Of a DNA stretch of 38,403 bases, positions 22,867 through 29,709 are shown piece after piece. The position numbers and the translations under genes are program-made. Source of the stretch: a virus. The notes beneath the pieces are model-generated. The model had not been told where the DNA came from. It saw only the letters and a program-made list of their open reading frames with translations, and made no database searches. The stretch lies in the IMG/VR virus record IMGVR_UViG_3300010208_000017, positions 1 to 38,403 of that record; one strand, given 5' to 3'. Numbering within the stretch: the stretch's first letter is position 1; each line of letters starts with the position of its first letter.

Positions 22867-23995
22867 AATAGACTTTCAAAAGCCTCCTGAAGAGATACTA
22901 AACTATCTTAAAAACAAAGGCTTTAAACTAACTTTTGATTATGATGAGTTAATTAAAGAAGCTCATCATAGAACTTTTACTGTTGCAAAAGTTACAAGAG
23001 CTGACTTACTAAATGATATCTTTAACTCTTTAGCAACTGCTATGGAAGAAGGTAAAAGTTTCAAAGACTTTAAAGAAGATATTATTCCAACTTTAGAAAA
23101 AAAAGGTTGGTGGGGAAAAAAGGAAATACTTAATCCTATAACAGGAGAAGTTAAAGAAGTTCAAATAAACTCAAGAAGACTAAAAACTATCTATAATGTA
23201 AATATGAGAGTTGCACATCAAAGATATAGATTCAAACAAATGATGCAACTACCTACTTCTACATTTTGGATGTACAGAAGTGCTTTACTTGAAACCACAA
23301 GAACTTCACATGAAGCACTTCATAGAACTGTATTACCAAGAGATCATATTTTTTGGGCTACAAATTATCCTCCAAATGATTGGAATTGTAAGTGTACAGT
23401 TACAGCTCATAGTGCAAAGGATTTAGAAAAAAGAGGTTTAAAAGTACATACAGGAGTAATAGATAGTATTGCTTCAAAAGACTGGGCTTACAATATAGGA
23501 GATACTTCAAAGATATCAACTATCTCTAAACTTGATCTTTCAAATGTAAGTAAACTTAGAGATGTAAAAAAGAATAAAGCCTATGAAAACTTATCAGATA
23601 CAGTTTTACTAAATACTTTTTTTAAAAAGCTAGGGGTAAAAGAAGGTGATGTTTACATAGATAAAGTAAATGATCCAATGATAATTGATAACAATCTATT
23701 CTTAGACAAAAGAACTAAAAAACTAAAAATAAATAAAGAAGATAGACATCTATTACTTGATGAGTTTGTAGAAACATTAATAGATCCAGATGAGATATAT
23801 TTAGAGCATGACAAAAATGGTTTTAAAAAGAATATGTTTAGATATATAACTATTGATGGTAAAAAAGAAGCAATCCTTGCAGTGTTTAGATATTTTAAAG
23901 ATAAAACTCAAGGTGCTACTATATTTCATGTTACAAGAGATCTTGAAAAAAGAAGGGAAATGAAGTTGATTTATAGCAAAGAGAAGCCTGAATAG
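22859..23995 (+). CDS. MuF-like head morphogenesis protein with C-terminal nuclease-like domain (PBECR-type)
   Basis: The start at 22859 is favoured because GAGG lies 12 bases upstream; an ATG at 22847 (four residues longer) has no spacing to it. Residues 45-185 are the MuF domain (NVNMRVAHQRYRFKQM, TSHEALHRTVLPRDH, PPNDWNCKCTVTA). Residues 265-375 match the phage Barnase-EndoU-Colicin-RelE-like nuclease fold seen fused to MuF proteins: DKVNDPMIID, LIDPDEIYLEH, FRYITIDGKKEAILAVF and MKLIYSKEK. The toxin-like domain may be ejected with DNA. The minor head protein role is known from Mu gp30; the nuclease role is inferred. Confidence 0.82.
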   Translation: MVKIDFQKPPEEILNYLKNKGFKLTFDYDELIKEAHHRTFTVAKVTRADLLNDIFNSLATAMEEGKSFKDFKEDIIPTLEKKGWWGKKEILNPITGEVKEVQINSRRLKTIYNVNMRVAHQRYRFKQMMQLPTSTFWMYRSALLETTRTSHEALHRTVLPRDHIFWATNYPPNDWNCKCTVTAHSAKDLEKRGLKVHTGVIDSIASKDWAYNIGDTSKISTISKLDLSNVSKLRDVKKNKAYENLSDTVLLNTFFKKLGVKEGDVYIDKVNDPMIIDNNLFLDKRTKKLKINKEDRHLLLDEFVETLIDPDEIYLEHDKNGFKKNMFRYITIDGKKEAILAVFRYFKDKTQGATIFHVTRDLEKRREMKLIYSKEKPE

Positions 23996-24053
23996 TGTTA
24001 AGCTTCAGACATCACAGGCTTTGATGTCGTGACAAGCATCCAATACTTAACAC
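23995..24053 (+). ncRNA. nested hairpin between MuF and gpG genes (possible structured RNA)
   Basis: An outer stem GTGTTAAG (23995-24002) / CTTAACAC (24046-24053) encloses an inner stem GACATCA (24008-24014) / TGATGTC (24022-24028), both perfect. A further single-stranded arm of 17 bases follows the inner hairpin. The structure begins at the last base of the MuF stop codon and lies 43 bases before the gpG start. It has no T-run, so a terminator is unlikely; a stability, processing or translational control element is possible. Confidence 0.45.
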
Positions 24054-24096
24054 ATCTCTTTGTTTATGAAAAGATTATAACATTTTAGGAAGTATT

Positions 24097-24561
24097 ATGC
24101 AAATAAAAATAAAACTTGAAAACTTTGATTATGCTAAACAAAAACTTGAGGAAGCAGCTACTGAGATATCAGATACAAAACCTTTAATGGCAAAACTATC
24201 AAATCACTTGTATAACATAGGTATGGATAGTTTTGATGATGAAAAGGATCCTTATGGTAAACCATGGACTCCACTAAAAGAATCAACTCTAAAATATAAA
24301 AGTACAAAAAAGATGCTTTATGATGAGGGAGATTTACAAGGACAGTTTATAAGAAGATCTTCAAAATACAAAGCTACAATTGGAACAAGTGCAACTTTTA
24401 AAGGTTTTCCTTATCCTGTAGTGATGCAGTTTGGTAAAGATGATGGAACAGTGGAAGCTAGAGCTTTTATGCCTATAGATTCAAATGGTAAGTTATACGG
24501 TGGAGTAGAAGAAGAACTACAAGAGATAGTTATAGATTTTATAGAAAGCACCTTAAAATAA
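24097..24561 (+). CDS. virion morphogenesis protein gpG-like (Mu gp31)
   Basis: The 154-aa product fits phage virion morphogenesis proteins: a helical N-terminus (MQIKIKLENFDYAKQKLEEA), DSFDDEKDPYGKPWTPLKEST at about 46-66, then GDLQGQFIRRSSKY and VEARAFMPIDSNGKLY. The pattern DPYGKPW.P...T is diagnostic. The ribosome site is AGGAAG. It ends the head operon, and its 3' end overlaps the convergent Mor gene by nine bases. Confidence 0.88.
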   Translation: MQIKIKLENFDYAKQKLEEAATEISDTKPLMAKLSNHLYNIGMDSFDDEKDPYGKPWTPLKESTLKYKSTKKMLYDEGDLQGQFIRRSSKYKATIGTSATFKGFPYPVVMQFGKDDGTVEARAFMPIDSNGKLYGGVEEELQEIVIDFIESTLK

Positions 24562-24831
24562 TTGAGGCTCTCTTACAGATTTTGTAATTATGTAGATTTG
24601 TGATTCACTAAGATTATGTGTTTTTGCTAATTCTTTTATTTTTCTAACAGTAGGATTTTCTAGGTATGCTTTTATAATATCATCATTTCGTGATGTAGTT
24701 TTATATGAAGGAATATACAAAGAAGAACCACCATGTTCTTTTATAACATCATCCAAAGAAGTCTCAGGATTTTTAATAAAATTAAACAATTCTTCAATCA
24801 TATCAAGGTTTGTAACAGTATTTGCACCCAT
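24553..24831 (-). CDS. mor: Mor/C-type late (middle) transcription activator
   Basis: The 92-aa product shows the Mor family pattern: GGSSLYIPSYKTTSRND at about 35-51, then a C-terminal helix-turn-helix IKELAKTHNLSESQIYIITK (65-84). Mu Mor is longer (about 129 aa), the N-terminal dimerisation region being reduced here. The ribosome site is AAGGAA. It lies at the early/late boundary, as in Mu. It is the best candidate activator of the divergent late promoters at 15.8-15.98 kb. Confidence 0.82.
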   Translation of the reverse strand: MGANTVTNLDMIEELFNFIKNPETSLDDVIKEHGGSSLYIPSYKTTSRNDDIIKAYLENPTVRKIKELAKTHNLSESQIYIITKSVREPQLF

Positions 24832-25005
24832 GATTCTTCCTTAAACTTTTTTGAAAGTATAGCAAATAAAATTACATATCGCAAGATATAACTTATTTTA
24901 TATTTCTTATTGATGTATTTTATAAATTATATTACATATTGATATTCAATAGTAAATTACTATCTTTTAGATAAAATAATGACAATTTATTATAAAAGAG
25001 AAACA
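24832..25005. promoter_or_regulatory. divergent AT-rich promoter region between mor and the TIR-like gene
   Basis: This gap carries the promoter of the TIR-like gene. TTGATA (about 24940) sits 16 bases before TATCTT, with GATAAAAT also available, so a host-type sigma-70 promoter independent of phage activators is plausible. A small hairpin ATATC-gcaa-GATAT lies near 24878-24891. TTACATAT occurs twice. The boxes are read by eye in very AT-rich DNA, so the assignment is tentative. Confidence 0.4.
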
Positions 25006-25839
25006 ATGGAAAAACAAGAAGCCTTAAAAAAATTAAATGATTTAATAGAGGATTTAAAAAATCTACCAAGTTATAACAAAGATGGCATGCCAGAATATAG
25101 TAAATGGTATAGAAAAATTAAAAGAACTATAGAAAAAATTTTTGGAGAGGCAAGTAGTCACCTTTATGATTTAGAAAGAATGAAATTTGAACATATTCCT
25201 TTTAATCAAGCATTTGACAATATAAACAAAACAAGTGGAGAAGAGAATAGATTTCACAAATTGATACTTGAAAAAATAAGTTTAATAGAGTCTCTTATCG
25301 AAGAAGTAGAAGAGTGGGAAGATAATACAGCAAGAACATACTCTACAACCAAATTGGAAGGAACAACAGTTACTGTAGTCAATATAAAAGATACTACCCC
25401 TAAAACAAAGGTATTTATTGTCCATGGGCATGATAAACAAGCACGTCTTGAAATAGCAAGGTTTCTTGAGAAACTTGATATCGAGGCAATAATGCTTGAT
25501 GAACAAGCGAGTGGAAACAATACAATCATTGAAAAGATAGAAGAGTATTCAAGTCAAGTAGGATTTGGAATAGTTTTATATACAGAATGTGATATTGGCG
25601 GGAAAGATGAAAACTCATTGCAGCCAAGAGCACGTCAAAATGTAGTTTTTGAACATGGATATCTTGTTGCTAAACTAGGTAGAGAGAATGTATGCCAAAT
25701 AAAAAAAGGAAATGTTGAGACACCAGGAGATGTGAGTGGAGTTGTTTATATTACTATGAATAGTGATTCTTGGCACTTGCCTTTAGCTAAAGAATTAAAG
25801 AAAGCAGGATATAATATTGATTTAAATAAGTTATATTAA
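25006..25839 (+). CDS. TIR-like nucleotide-binding domain protein (probable NADase-type defence cargo)
   Basis: The start at 25006 (MEKQEALKKL) is chosen as the shorter form; an ATG at 24979 is also in frame, and both have weak ribosome sites (AAGAGAAA before 25006). The 277-aa product has a helical N-terminal region (1-110), a linker, and residues 134-277 matching the predicted nucleotide-binding TIR-like family (PF10137): KVFIVHGHDKQARLEIARFL, LDEQASGNNTIIEKIEEYS, VGFGIVLYTECDIGG and the signature PRARQNVVFEHGYLVAKLGR at 207-226, with candidate catalytic Glu216. Relatives are NAD-cleaving effectors in CBASS/Pycsar-type anti-phage systems. No nucleotide cyclase lies beside it. Its position between gemA and mor on the opposite strand marks it as cargo. 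Activity and trigger are inferred. Confidence 0.85.
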   Translation: MEKQEALKKLNDLIEDLKNLPSYNKDGMPEYSKWYRKIKRTIEKIFGEASSHLYDLERMKFEHIPFNQAFDNINKTSGEENRFHKLILEKISLIESLIEEVEEWEDNTARTYSTTKLEGTTVTVVNIKDTTPKTKVFIVHGHDKQARLEIARFLEKLDIEAIMLDEQASGNNTIIEKIEEYSSQVGFGIVLYTECDIGGKDENSLQPRARQNVVFEHGYLVAKLGRENVCQIKKGNVETPGDVSGVVYITMNSDSWHLPLAKELKKAGYNIDLNKLY

Positions 25840-26232
25840 CTTTTCCAAAGCCACAATAACCTTAGTGGCTTTACCTTTCAGCAAATCATCAAGCAAGATA
25901 ATCTTTGCTTTAGTAATTTTAAAGATAAAGTTTAAAAGTGCCTCTTCACTTGTATTTCTAGCTTTTTCATTCCAAAGAACTCTTATCTTCTCTTTTTGTA
26001 GTTCTGTTATAAACTCTTTATTTTCTACAGGATTCAACATAGGAATATCACTAACTTTTCTTTTACAAAAATCTAGTAAAAGTTTTAGTTGATCTATTGA
26101 TAGCTTTTTTGTACTATCAACTCCAAACCTAGAATTCATAAACTCTTTTCTTTCCTCGTCATCACTAAATACATTTGATTTATTGATTTGTATTAGTTTG
26201 ATTAACTGTTTTTTATATTCTGCTTGTGTCAT
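25831..26232 (-). CDS. gemA: GemA-like regulatory protein (Mu gp16, DUF1018)
   Basis: The start at 26232 (MTQAEYKKQLIKLIQI) follows a GGGAGGGG site; the longer reading to 26301 is an artefact. The 133-aa product has an N-terminal helix, FMNSRFGVDSTKKLSIDQLKLLL (about 33-55), and a C-terminal helical region (LQKEKIRVLWNEKARNTSEE) as in DUF1018. In Mu, GemA modulates host gyrase and gene expression. It is the last early gene; its stop overlaps the convergent TIR-like gene by nine bases. Confidence 0.75.
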   Translation of the reverse strand: MTQAEYKKQLIKLIQINKSNVFSDDEERKEFMNSRFGVDSTKKLSIDQLKLLLDFCKRKVSDIPMLNPVENKEFITELQKEKIRVLWNEKARNTSEEALLNFIFKITKAKIILLDDLLKGKATKVIVALEKLI

Positions 26233-26268
26233 TTTAATTATCCCCTCCCTTTTTAGAAAGATTAGTTT

Positions 26269-26390
26269 TACAACCATTTTACAACAAATACAACTATACA
26301 ACTATTTTTACATAAGCACTATTTTATGGTATTTATAGAGTTTTTTATAGTTGTATTTTTGTTGTTAGTTGTATTGTTGTAATAGTTGTA
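26269..26390. repeat. iteron-like array 1: TACAAC x4 facing GTTGTA x4
   Basis: TACAAC occurs at 26269, 26280, 26289 and 26297, and GTTGTA at 26350, 26368, 26376 and 26385 (plus a GTTGTT at 26361), making a rough large inverted repeat centred near 26329. Spacing within each arm is 7-18 bp, mostly 8-11. It lies between the ATPase gene (upstream) and gemA. The same motif forms array 2 at 37649-37706. Binding of the transposase, the MuB-type protein or the neighbouring RecA-like ATPase is possible. Confidence 0.6.
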
Positions 26391-26394
26391 AGGG

Positions 26395-27327
26395 TTAAAT
26401 TGCTTGGTAGATATGAGACCTACCTTCTTCTTTGCAAGACCAATATTTACCTACATATTTTTTTAAAAATGCAGTTGCAGTTTTATTTGCACTAGTAGTA
26501 CTAAGTGCTTTATCAAGCAATGCACCTTGAGGCATAGGTTCTTTATTTTGAGTTAAAACAGTAACTATTTTTTTAATTTCTATTTGTTCATGAGCAGGGA
26601 TACAGATATCATCATAATCAAGTATCTCTAAGTCATAGTTATCTTTTAATAGAAAACCACAATCACTCACTCTAAACCTGCCCTCATCTTTTTCAAGTTT
26701 GTATGTTTTACCATCTGCATCTTCATATTCTAAAGTTAATTTATAGATATTATCTGTTGCAGATTTAAATACAGTTGATCCTTTATAATTAGGATCTTTT
26801 TTATTAGTATGATGTAGTATTATTATAGTTGCTCCAGCAGATCTTAATTTCTTCATCTTTCCCATAAATGATTTAACAGAACTATCGCTTGATTCATCAC
26901 AAAAATCAGTTGCACTATCAAACATAAAAATTGTATCGTCATAGTTCTTAGTTGCACTATTAGCATCTTTTACAAGTATTTCAAGAGCATCTTTTGTATC
27001 TATTAAAATAAATTCTTCATCTTTAGCAGCTTCAGCTAAAACCTCAGGATGCATATAGTCAAATCTATCACTTAACTCTTCCCATAAACTATCTACACCT
27101 CTGTCTTCTAAGGCTATAAGAGGATTATCATTGTCATAATATTCTGTATAGAGATTTGTGTTTTTATATATCCATTTGGACAAACCACATAAAAACATAC
27201 TCTTACCTTGTTTTGGAGGGGCATAGATAATAGTAATTGTATTTTTAATCAAGAAGTTAGGGATGATGTATTCAGCTTTAGCAGCTTCTCTTCTTTTCTT
27301 AACTCCTTTCCCTCTAAATCTACTCAT
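26395..27327 (-). CDS. RecA-like (RepA/AAA_25-type) ATPase
   Basis: The 310-aa product has Walker A APPKQGKS (36-43), Walker B TIFMFDS (132-138), and a sensor-like IIILHHTNK (168-176), the arrangement of hexameric RepA/RadA-type ATPases. The N-terminus is basic. Residues 245-310 form a probable winged helix (LTQNKEPMPQGALLDKALS, then AFLKKYVGKYWSCKEEGRS). Such proteins act as replicative helicases or DNA-bound motors. A RepA-like ATPase is not part of the Mu core. It ends five bases from array 1, suggesting it may act there. Confidence 0.75.
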   Translation of the reverse strand: MSRFRGKGVKKRREAAKAEYIIPNFLIKNTITIIYAPPKQGKSMFLCGLSKWIYKNTNLYTEYYDNDNPLIALEDRGVDSLWEELSDRFDYMHPEVLAEAAKDEEFILIDTKDALEILVKDANSATKNYDDTIFMFDSATDFCDESSDSSVKSFMGKMKKLRSAGATIIILHHTNKKDPNYKGSTVFKSATDNIYKLTLEYEDADGKTYKLEKDEGRFRVSDCGFLLKDNYDLEILDYDDICIPAHEQIEIKKIVTVLTQNKEPMPQGALLDKALSTTSANKTATAFLKKYVGKYWSCKEEGRSHIYQAI

Positions 27328-27614
27328 TTATTTTCTCCTACTTTTCTCAAATTATCCTCAAGCCATTTTTTAAGCTGTACCTTTTTACCTGGTTCTACTT
27401 TCTCAAGAAGTTCATCAAAAGGATGTTTTCTATACTTCATTTGTACAAATAGTACTTTTAGAAGCCATTTGCTCAATACTGCTTTATCATCTGTTTTTAC
27501 TATCTTTTCAAAGTAGTTAAAGAACTCATCAAATTTTTCAAAGCTATCAACATGTGTTTGCATATTCATGTAAGCTTGATCCATCTTTTCATTTCCTGTT
27601 TGTGGAGTTAGCAT
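27324..27614 (-). CDS. hypothetical early protein, 96 aa
   Basis: A helical, acidic and Lys-rich protein (MLTPQTGNEKMDQAYMNMQT, FDEFFNYFEKIV, LLKVLFVQMKYRKHPFDELL) with a ribosome site AAGGAAAG. Its end overlaps the ATPase start by four bases, so the two are coupled and may act together. No known domain was recognised. Confidence 0.65.
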   Translation of the reverse strand: MLTPQTGNEKMDQAYMNMQTHVDSFEKFDEFFNYFEKIVKTDDKAVLSKWLLKVLFVQMKYRKHPFDELLEKVEPGKKVQLKKWLEDNLRKVGENK

Positions 27615-27724
27615 TCTCTTTCCTTCTTACATTTTTCACATCTACAAGGGTAGATATAACCATAAACTAAATTTCTACATCTATATTTCCAACAAACTTT
27701 TTGTATAAAAAAAACCTTATACAT
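27608..27724 (-). CDS. short cysteine-rich protein, 38 aa
   Basis: ATG at 27724 overlaps the stop of the upstream zinc-ribbon gene (TGATG), and the frame ends with TAA overlapping the start of the next gene by seven bases. The product has six cysteines in 38 residues (VCWKYRC, then PCRCEKCKKEREC), arranged as possible zinc ligands. Tight packing and coupling on both sides support a real gene despite its size. Confidence 0.5.
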   Translation of the reverse strand: MYKVFFIQKVCWKYRCRNLVYGYIYPCRCEKCKKEREC

Positions 27725-27936
27725 CACCCACCCTCTACTATTCCACATTTTTTGCACTCAAACACAGCTCCAGCATAAACAGCTATAAGCTCAAAATCAT
27801 GTGCACAGTTAGACTGTAGATCTTTGATTCTTTCATATTTTTCTGCATTATCAGCATTTAGATTATCTATTCTTTTACAATTGTCAGCTATATATCGTTC
27901 CATAGCTTCTATATCTTCTTTTGTCGTATCTTCCAT
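27724..27936 (-). CDS. zinc-ribbon early protein, 70 aa
   Basis: The start is ATG at 27936 (MEDTTKEDIEAMERY), seven bases after GAAGGAGG; the longer reading begins inside the shared upstream sequence. Residues 1-40 are helical. NCAHDFELI at 43-51 and FECKKCGI at 59-66 supply a C-x-H / CxxC zinc site. Conserved intercistronic element A precedes it. Function unknown; small zinc ribbons of this kind occur in early phage operons. Confidence 0.65.
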   Translation of the reverse strand: MEDTTKEDIEAMERYIADNCKRIDNLNADNAEKYERIKDLQSNCAHDFELIAVYAGAVFECKKCGIVEGG

Positions 27937-27955
27937 AAAACCTCCTTCAAATAAT

Positions 27956-27989
27956 CTCAATAGAACAGCTCGACAGCTGCTCTATGAAA
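27956..27989 (-). other. intercistronic element A (flank / palindrome / flank)
   Basis: On the plus strand CTCAATAGAA, a 14-base palindrome CAGCT-cgac-AGCTG, then CTCTATGAAA. The stem extends into the flanks with a wobble that pairs only in minus-strand RNA (AGAGCAGCU with AGCUGUUCU around a GUCG loop), so the structure is probably formed in the early transcript. It lies about 20 bases before the ribosome site of the zinc-ribbon gene. Confidence 0.6.
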
Positions 27990-28235
27990 CTACTTATTTT
28001 GATTTTCTATAAACTTATTTTTCATATCCTCTAGTAGTAAATCAATATTTGGGTAAAGTTCTGATTCATCTGCCCAAAAAGGTGTTTTTCTACCATCTAA
28101 TCTGATGTTGTAATCAACTGTTTGTTTATCAAAATCTGATAGAACTCTAACTTTCAATATTTTCGCTTTTACAATCTCTTCTTTATGTATTCCAAATACT
28201 TCATCTTCAGGATCAAACTTTGTTTCTATCTTCAT
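27990..28235 (-). CDS. hypothetical early protein, 81 aa
   Basis: A compact acidic, beta-rich protein (MKIETKFDPEDEVFGIHKEE, AKILKVRVLSDF, YNIRLDGRKTPFWADESELY). The central beta strands resemble a small SH3-like or Tudor-like barrel, but this is only an impression. The start directly follows the stop of the upstream gene (one base apart). Element A lies immediately after its stop codon. Function unknown. Confidence 0.62.
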   Translation of the reverse strand: MKIETKFDPEDEVFGIHKEEIVKAKILKVRVLSDFDKQTVDYNIRLDGRKTPFWADESELYPNIDLLLEDMKNKFIENQNK

Positions 28236-28778
28236 CTAACTAACCTTTTTAGAACAAATTTCATCAAGTAGACTTTCTTTATCATCAGATGTTAATTTAT
28301 TAACTGAATTTCTACCTCTTTCAAATGCTGCTTTTCCAAACTCCAAGAGCTCATCTTTAGTTAAAGTATAAGTTTTATTCTCAATTGTTATTCCTGGAAC
28401 GATATCTTTTTTAGTTTTTTCTACTACATTATTTTCTTTTGCCACTATTATCTCCTTTTTCTTTTTTTGATTGTTTTTTGTAGCTTGAATTTGCTGTTTT
28501 TTTCTAAGCTCTCTTTTCTCTTCTTGTTTTTCTTTTTGTCTTTCTGAAGAGTCAATTTTTTTACACTCTTTACATACACTCATATGACCTTTTGAAGTAT
28601 TGTCTTTATAAAACTCACTTAGTATTTTCTCTTGATTACAAGTAGTACATACATAAGTTCCATCATCTAAAAAGTGTCTACAACCTGTAAGTTCAAAATA
28701 ACTAGTTGGTTTAATCCTATTTTCTTTACATCTTTTCTTGTAGCTTTCATAAGCAACTCTCGTCATTGGATTACTCAT
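28236..28778 (-). CDS. zinc-binding (CxxC...CxxC) early protein, 180 aa
   Basis: The start is ATG at 28778 (MSNPMTRVAYESYKKRCK) after GAAAGGAG; the longer frame begins in the shared leader sequence. CTTCNQEKILSEF at 44-56 and CKECKK at 69-74 form the two-CxxC zinc site often found in phage DNA-associated proteins. A charged Lys/Glu-rich helix (75-105) and a C-terminal LLEFGKAAFERGRNSVN segment follow. It may bind nucleic acid; no catalytic motif is visible. Element B lies in its leader. Confidence 0.65.
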   Translation of the reverse strand: MSNPMTRVAYESYKKRCKENRIKPTSYFELTGCRHFLDDGTYVCTTCNQEKILSEFYKDNTSKGHMSVCKECKKIDSSERQKEKQEEKRELRKKQQIQATKNNQKKKKEIIVAKENNVVEKTKKDIVPGITIENKTYTLTKDELLEFGKAAFERGRNSVNKLTSDDKESLLDEICSKKVS

Positions 28779-28797
28779 AAATCTCCTTTCAAATAAT

Positions 28798-28886
28798 CTC
28801 AATAAAATAGTTGAATGTCAAAGATGCTTTACATTTCTAGATTTTTATTCAAAATGTAAAGTATCTTTTACAACTACTCTATGAAA
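28798..28886 (-). other. intercistronic element B (flank / nested palindrome / flank)
   Basis: CTCAATAAAA at 28798-28807 and CTCTATGAAA at 28877-28886 enclose 69 bases. An outer stem (ATAGTTG with CAACTAC, wobble in minus RNA) surrounds an inner 14-bp stem, GATGCTTTACATTT (28823-28836) with AAATGTAAAGTATC (28852-28865). The flanks are those of elements A and C. Upstream bases CAAATAAT are shared with A. Confidence 0.6.
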
Positions 28887-28890
28887 CCAT

Positions 28891-29121
28891 TTATCCCTGT
28901 ACAAACTTGTTTGTTGCCTTTTGTTCAGAAATAAATTCTGTATAAAATTCTTCATTACCACAATGCGGGCATACATATTTACTTTCAATTTCAGAAACAA
29001 CTTTCTCTGCGAGTTGAGAATGTAAACCTTCCCAACCACATTTCCTTGTTTTAGTACATTGCCATACCTCTATACACTTTTCTCTTCTTACTTCTTCAAA
29101 CTCTTCTTTAGTAACTTTCAT
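28891..29121 (-). CDS. zinc-ribbon protein, 76 aa
   Basis: The start is ATG at 29121 (MKVTKEEFEEVRREKC), after AAGGTGG; an in-frame GTG at 29130 is less likely. WQCTKTRKCGWEG (20-32) and YVCPHCGNEEFY (49-60) provide two Cys pairs that make a zinc ribbon. Function unknown. It is followed immediately by element B and is transcribed with the endolysin gene. Confidence 0.65.
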   Translation of the reverse strand: MKVTKEEFEEVRREKCIEVWQCTKTRKCGWEGLHSQLAEKVVSEIESKYVCPHCGNEEFYTEFISEQKATNKFVQG

Positions 29122-29139
29122 AACCACCACCTTATTAAA

Positions 29140-29709
29140 TTAATTGTTACCATTTTTTAAGTACTCTAAACTTTTACTAATAGCTTCACAGTACCACTTA
29201 GTTAAATCTCCATTATCAAAGCACTCTTTAGCTCTTAGTAACTCTTCATCATTATCCAAGAAAAAAGGTTCGCAGATGATACAAGGAGCCTGCGTATATC
29301 TAAGCAGATACCCACCTCTATCCTCAGAACTTTTAGCCTTGATTCCTCTGTCATTATTTTCAAGTCTTTGCACCAGGTGATTTTGAAAGATTCTAGCTAT
29401 CTCTTTTCCTTTTTCACTCTTATGATAATAAAGCATTTCGCAACCACTAGCATGGGTATCAAATGCATTACAATGAAGACTCACTATTAAATCTGGATTT
29501 AACTCATTGATTTGTATAGGTAAGTCTTGATAAGTAGTCTCTCTGTAAACAACTATTATCTCATCTTCATGAAAGTTAAATAGATCACCAAAATTATGCT
29601 CTATATCATGAGCTAAAGCTCTATTAAACTCAAACTCTTTTACATCATAGTTTTTATTAACTGCACCAACTGACCTCTCATTGTGTCCTATTACAATTGC
29701 AACTTTCAT
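29140..29709 (-). CDS. N-acetylmuramoyl-L-alanine amidase endolysin (Amidase_3)
   Basis: The 189-aa product has the zinc amidase ligands: GHN (His9), a Glu in DVKEFEFN (Glu25 or Glu27), SLHCNA (His79), and catalytic-type Glu147 in CIICEPFF. No signal peptide or cell-wall-binding domain is seen, so export would depend on the holin. It cleaves the lactyl-amide bond in peptidoglycan. It lies inside the early operon, far from the holin at 15.0-15.5 kb, and overlaps the DUF3164 gene by four bases. Confidence 0.88.
   Translation of the reverse strand: MKVAIVIGHNERSVGAVNKNYDVKEFEFNRALAHDIEHNFGDLFNFHEDEIIVVYRETTYQDLPIQINELNPDLIVSLHCNAFDTHASGCEMLYYHKSEKGKEIARIFQNHLVQRLENNDRGIKAKSSEDRGGYLLRYTQAPCIICEPFFLDNDEELLRAKECFDNGDLTKWYCEAISKSLEYLKNGNN

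Noticed and set aside
28845-29039. 64-codon minus-strand frame overlapping the zinc-ribbon gene
   Set aside because: Alternative frame of the zinc-ribbon gene, which has CxxC motifs and a ribosome site.
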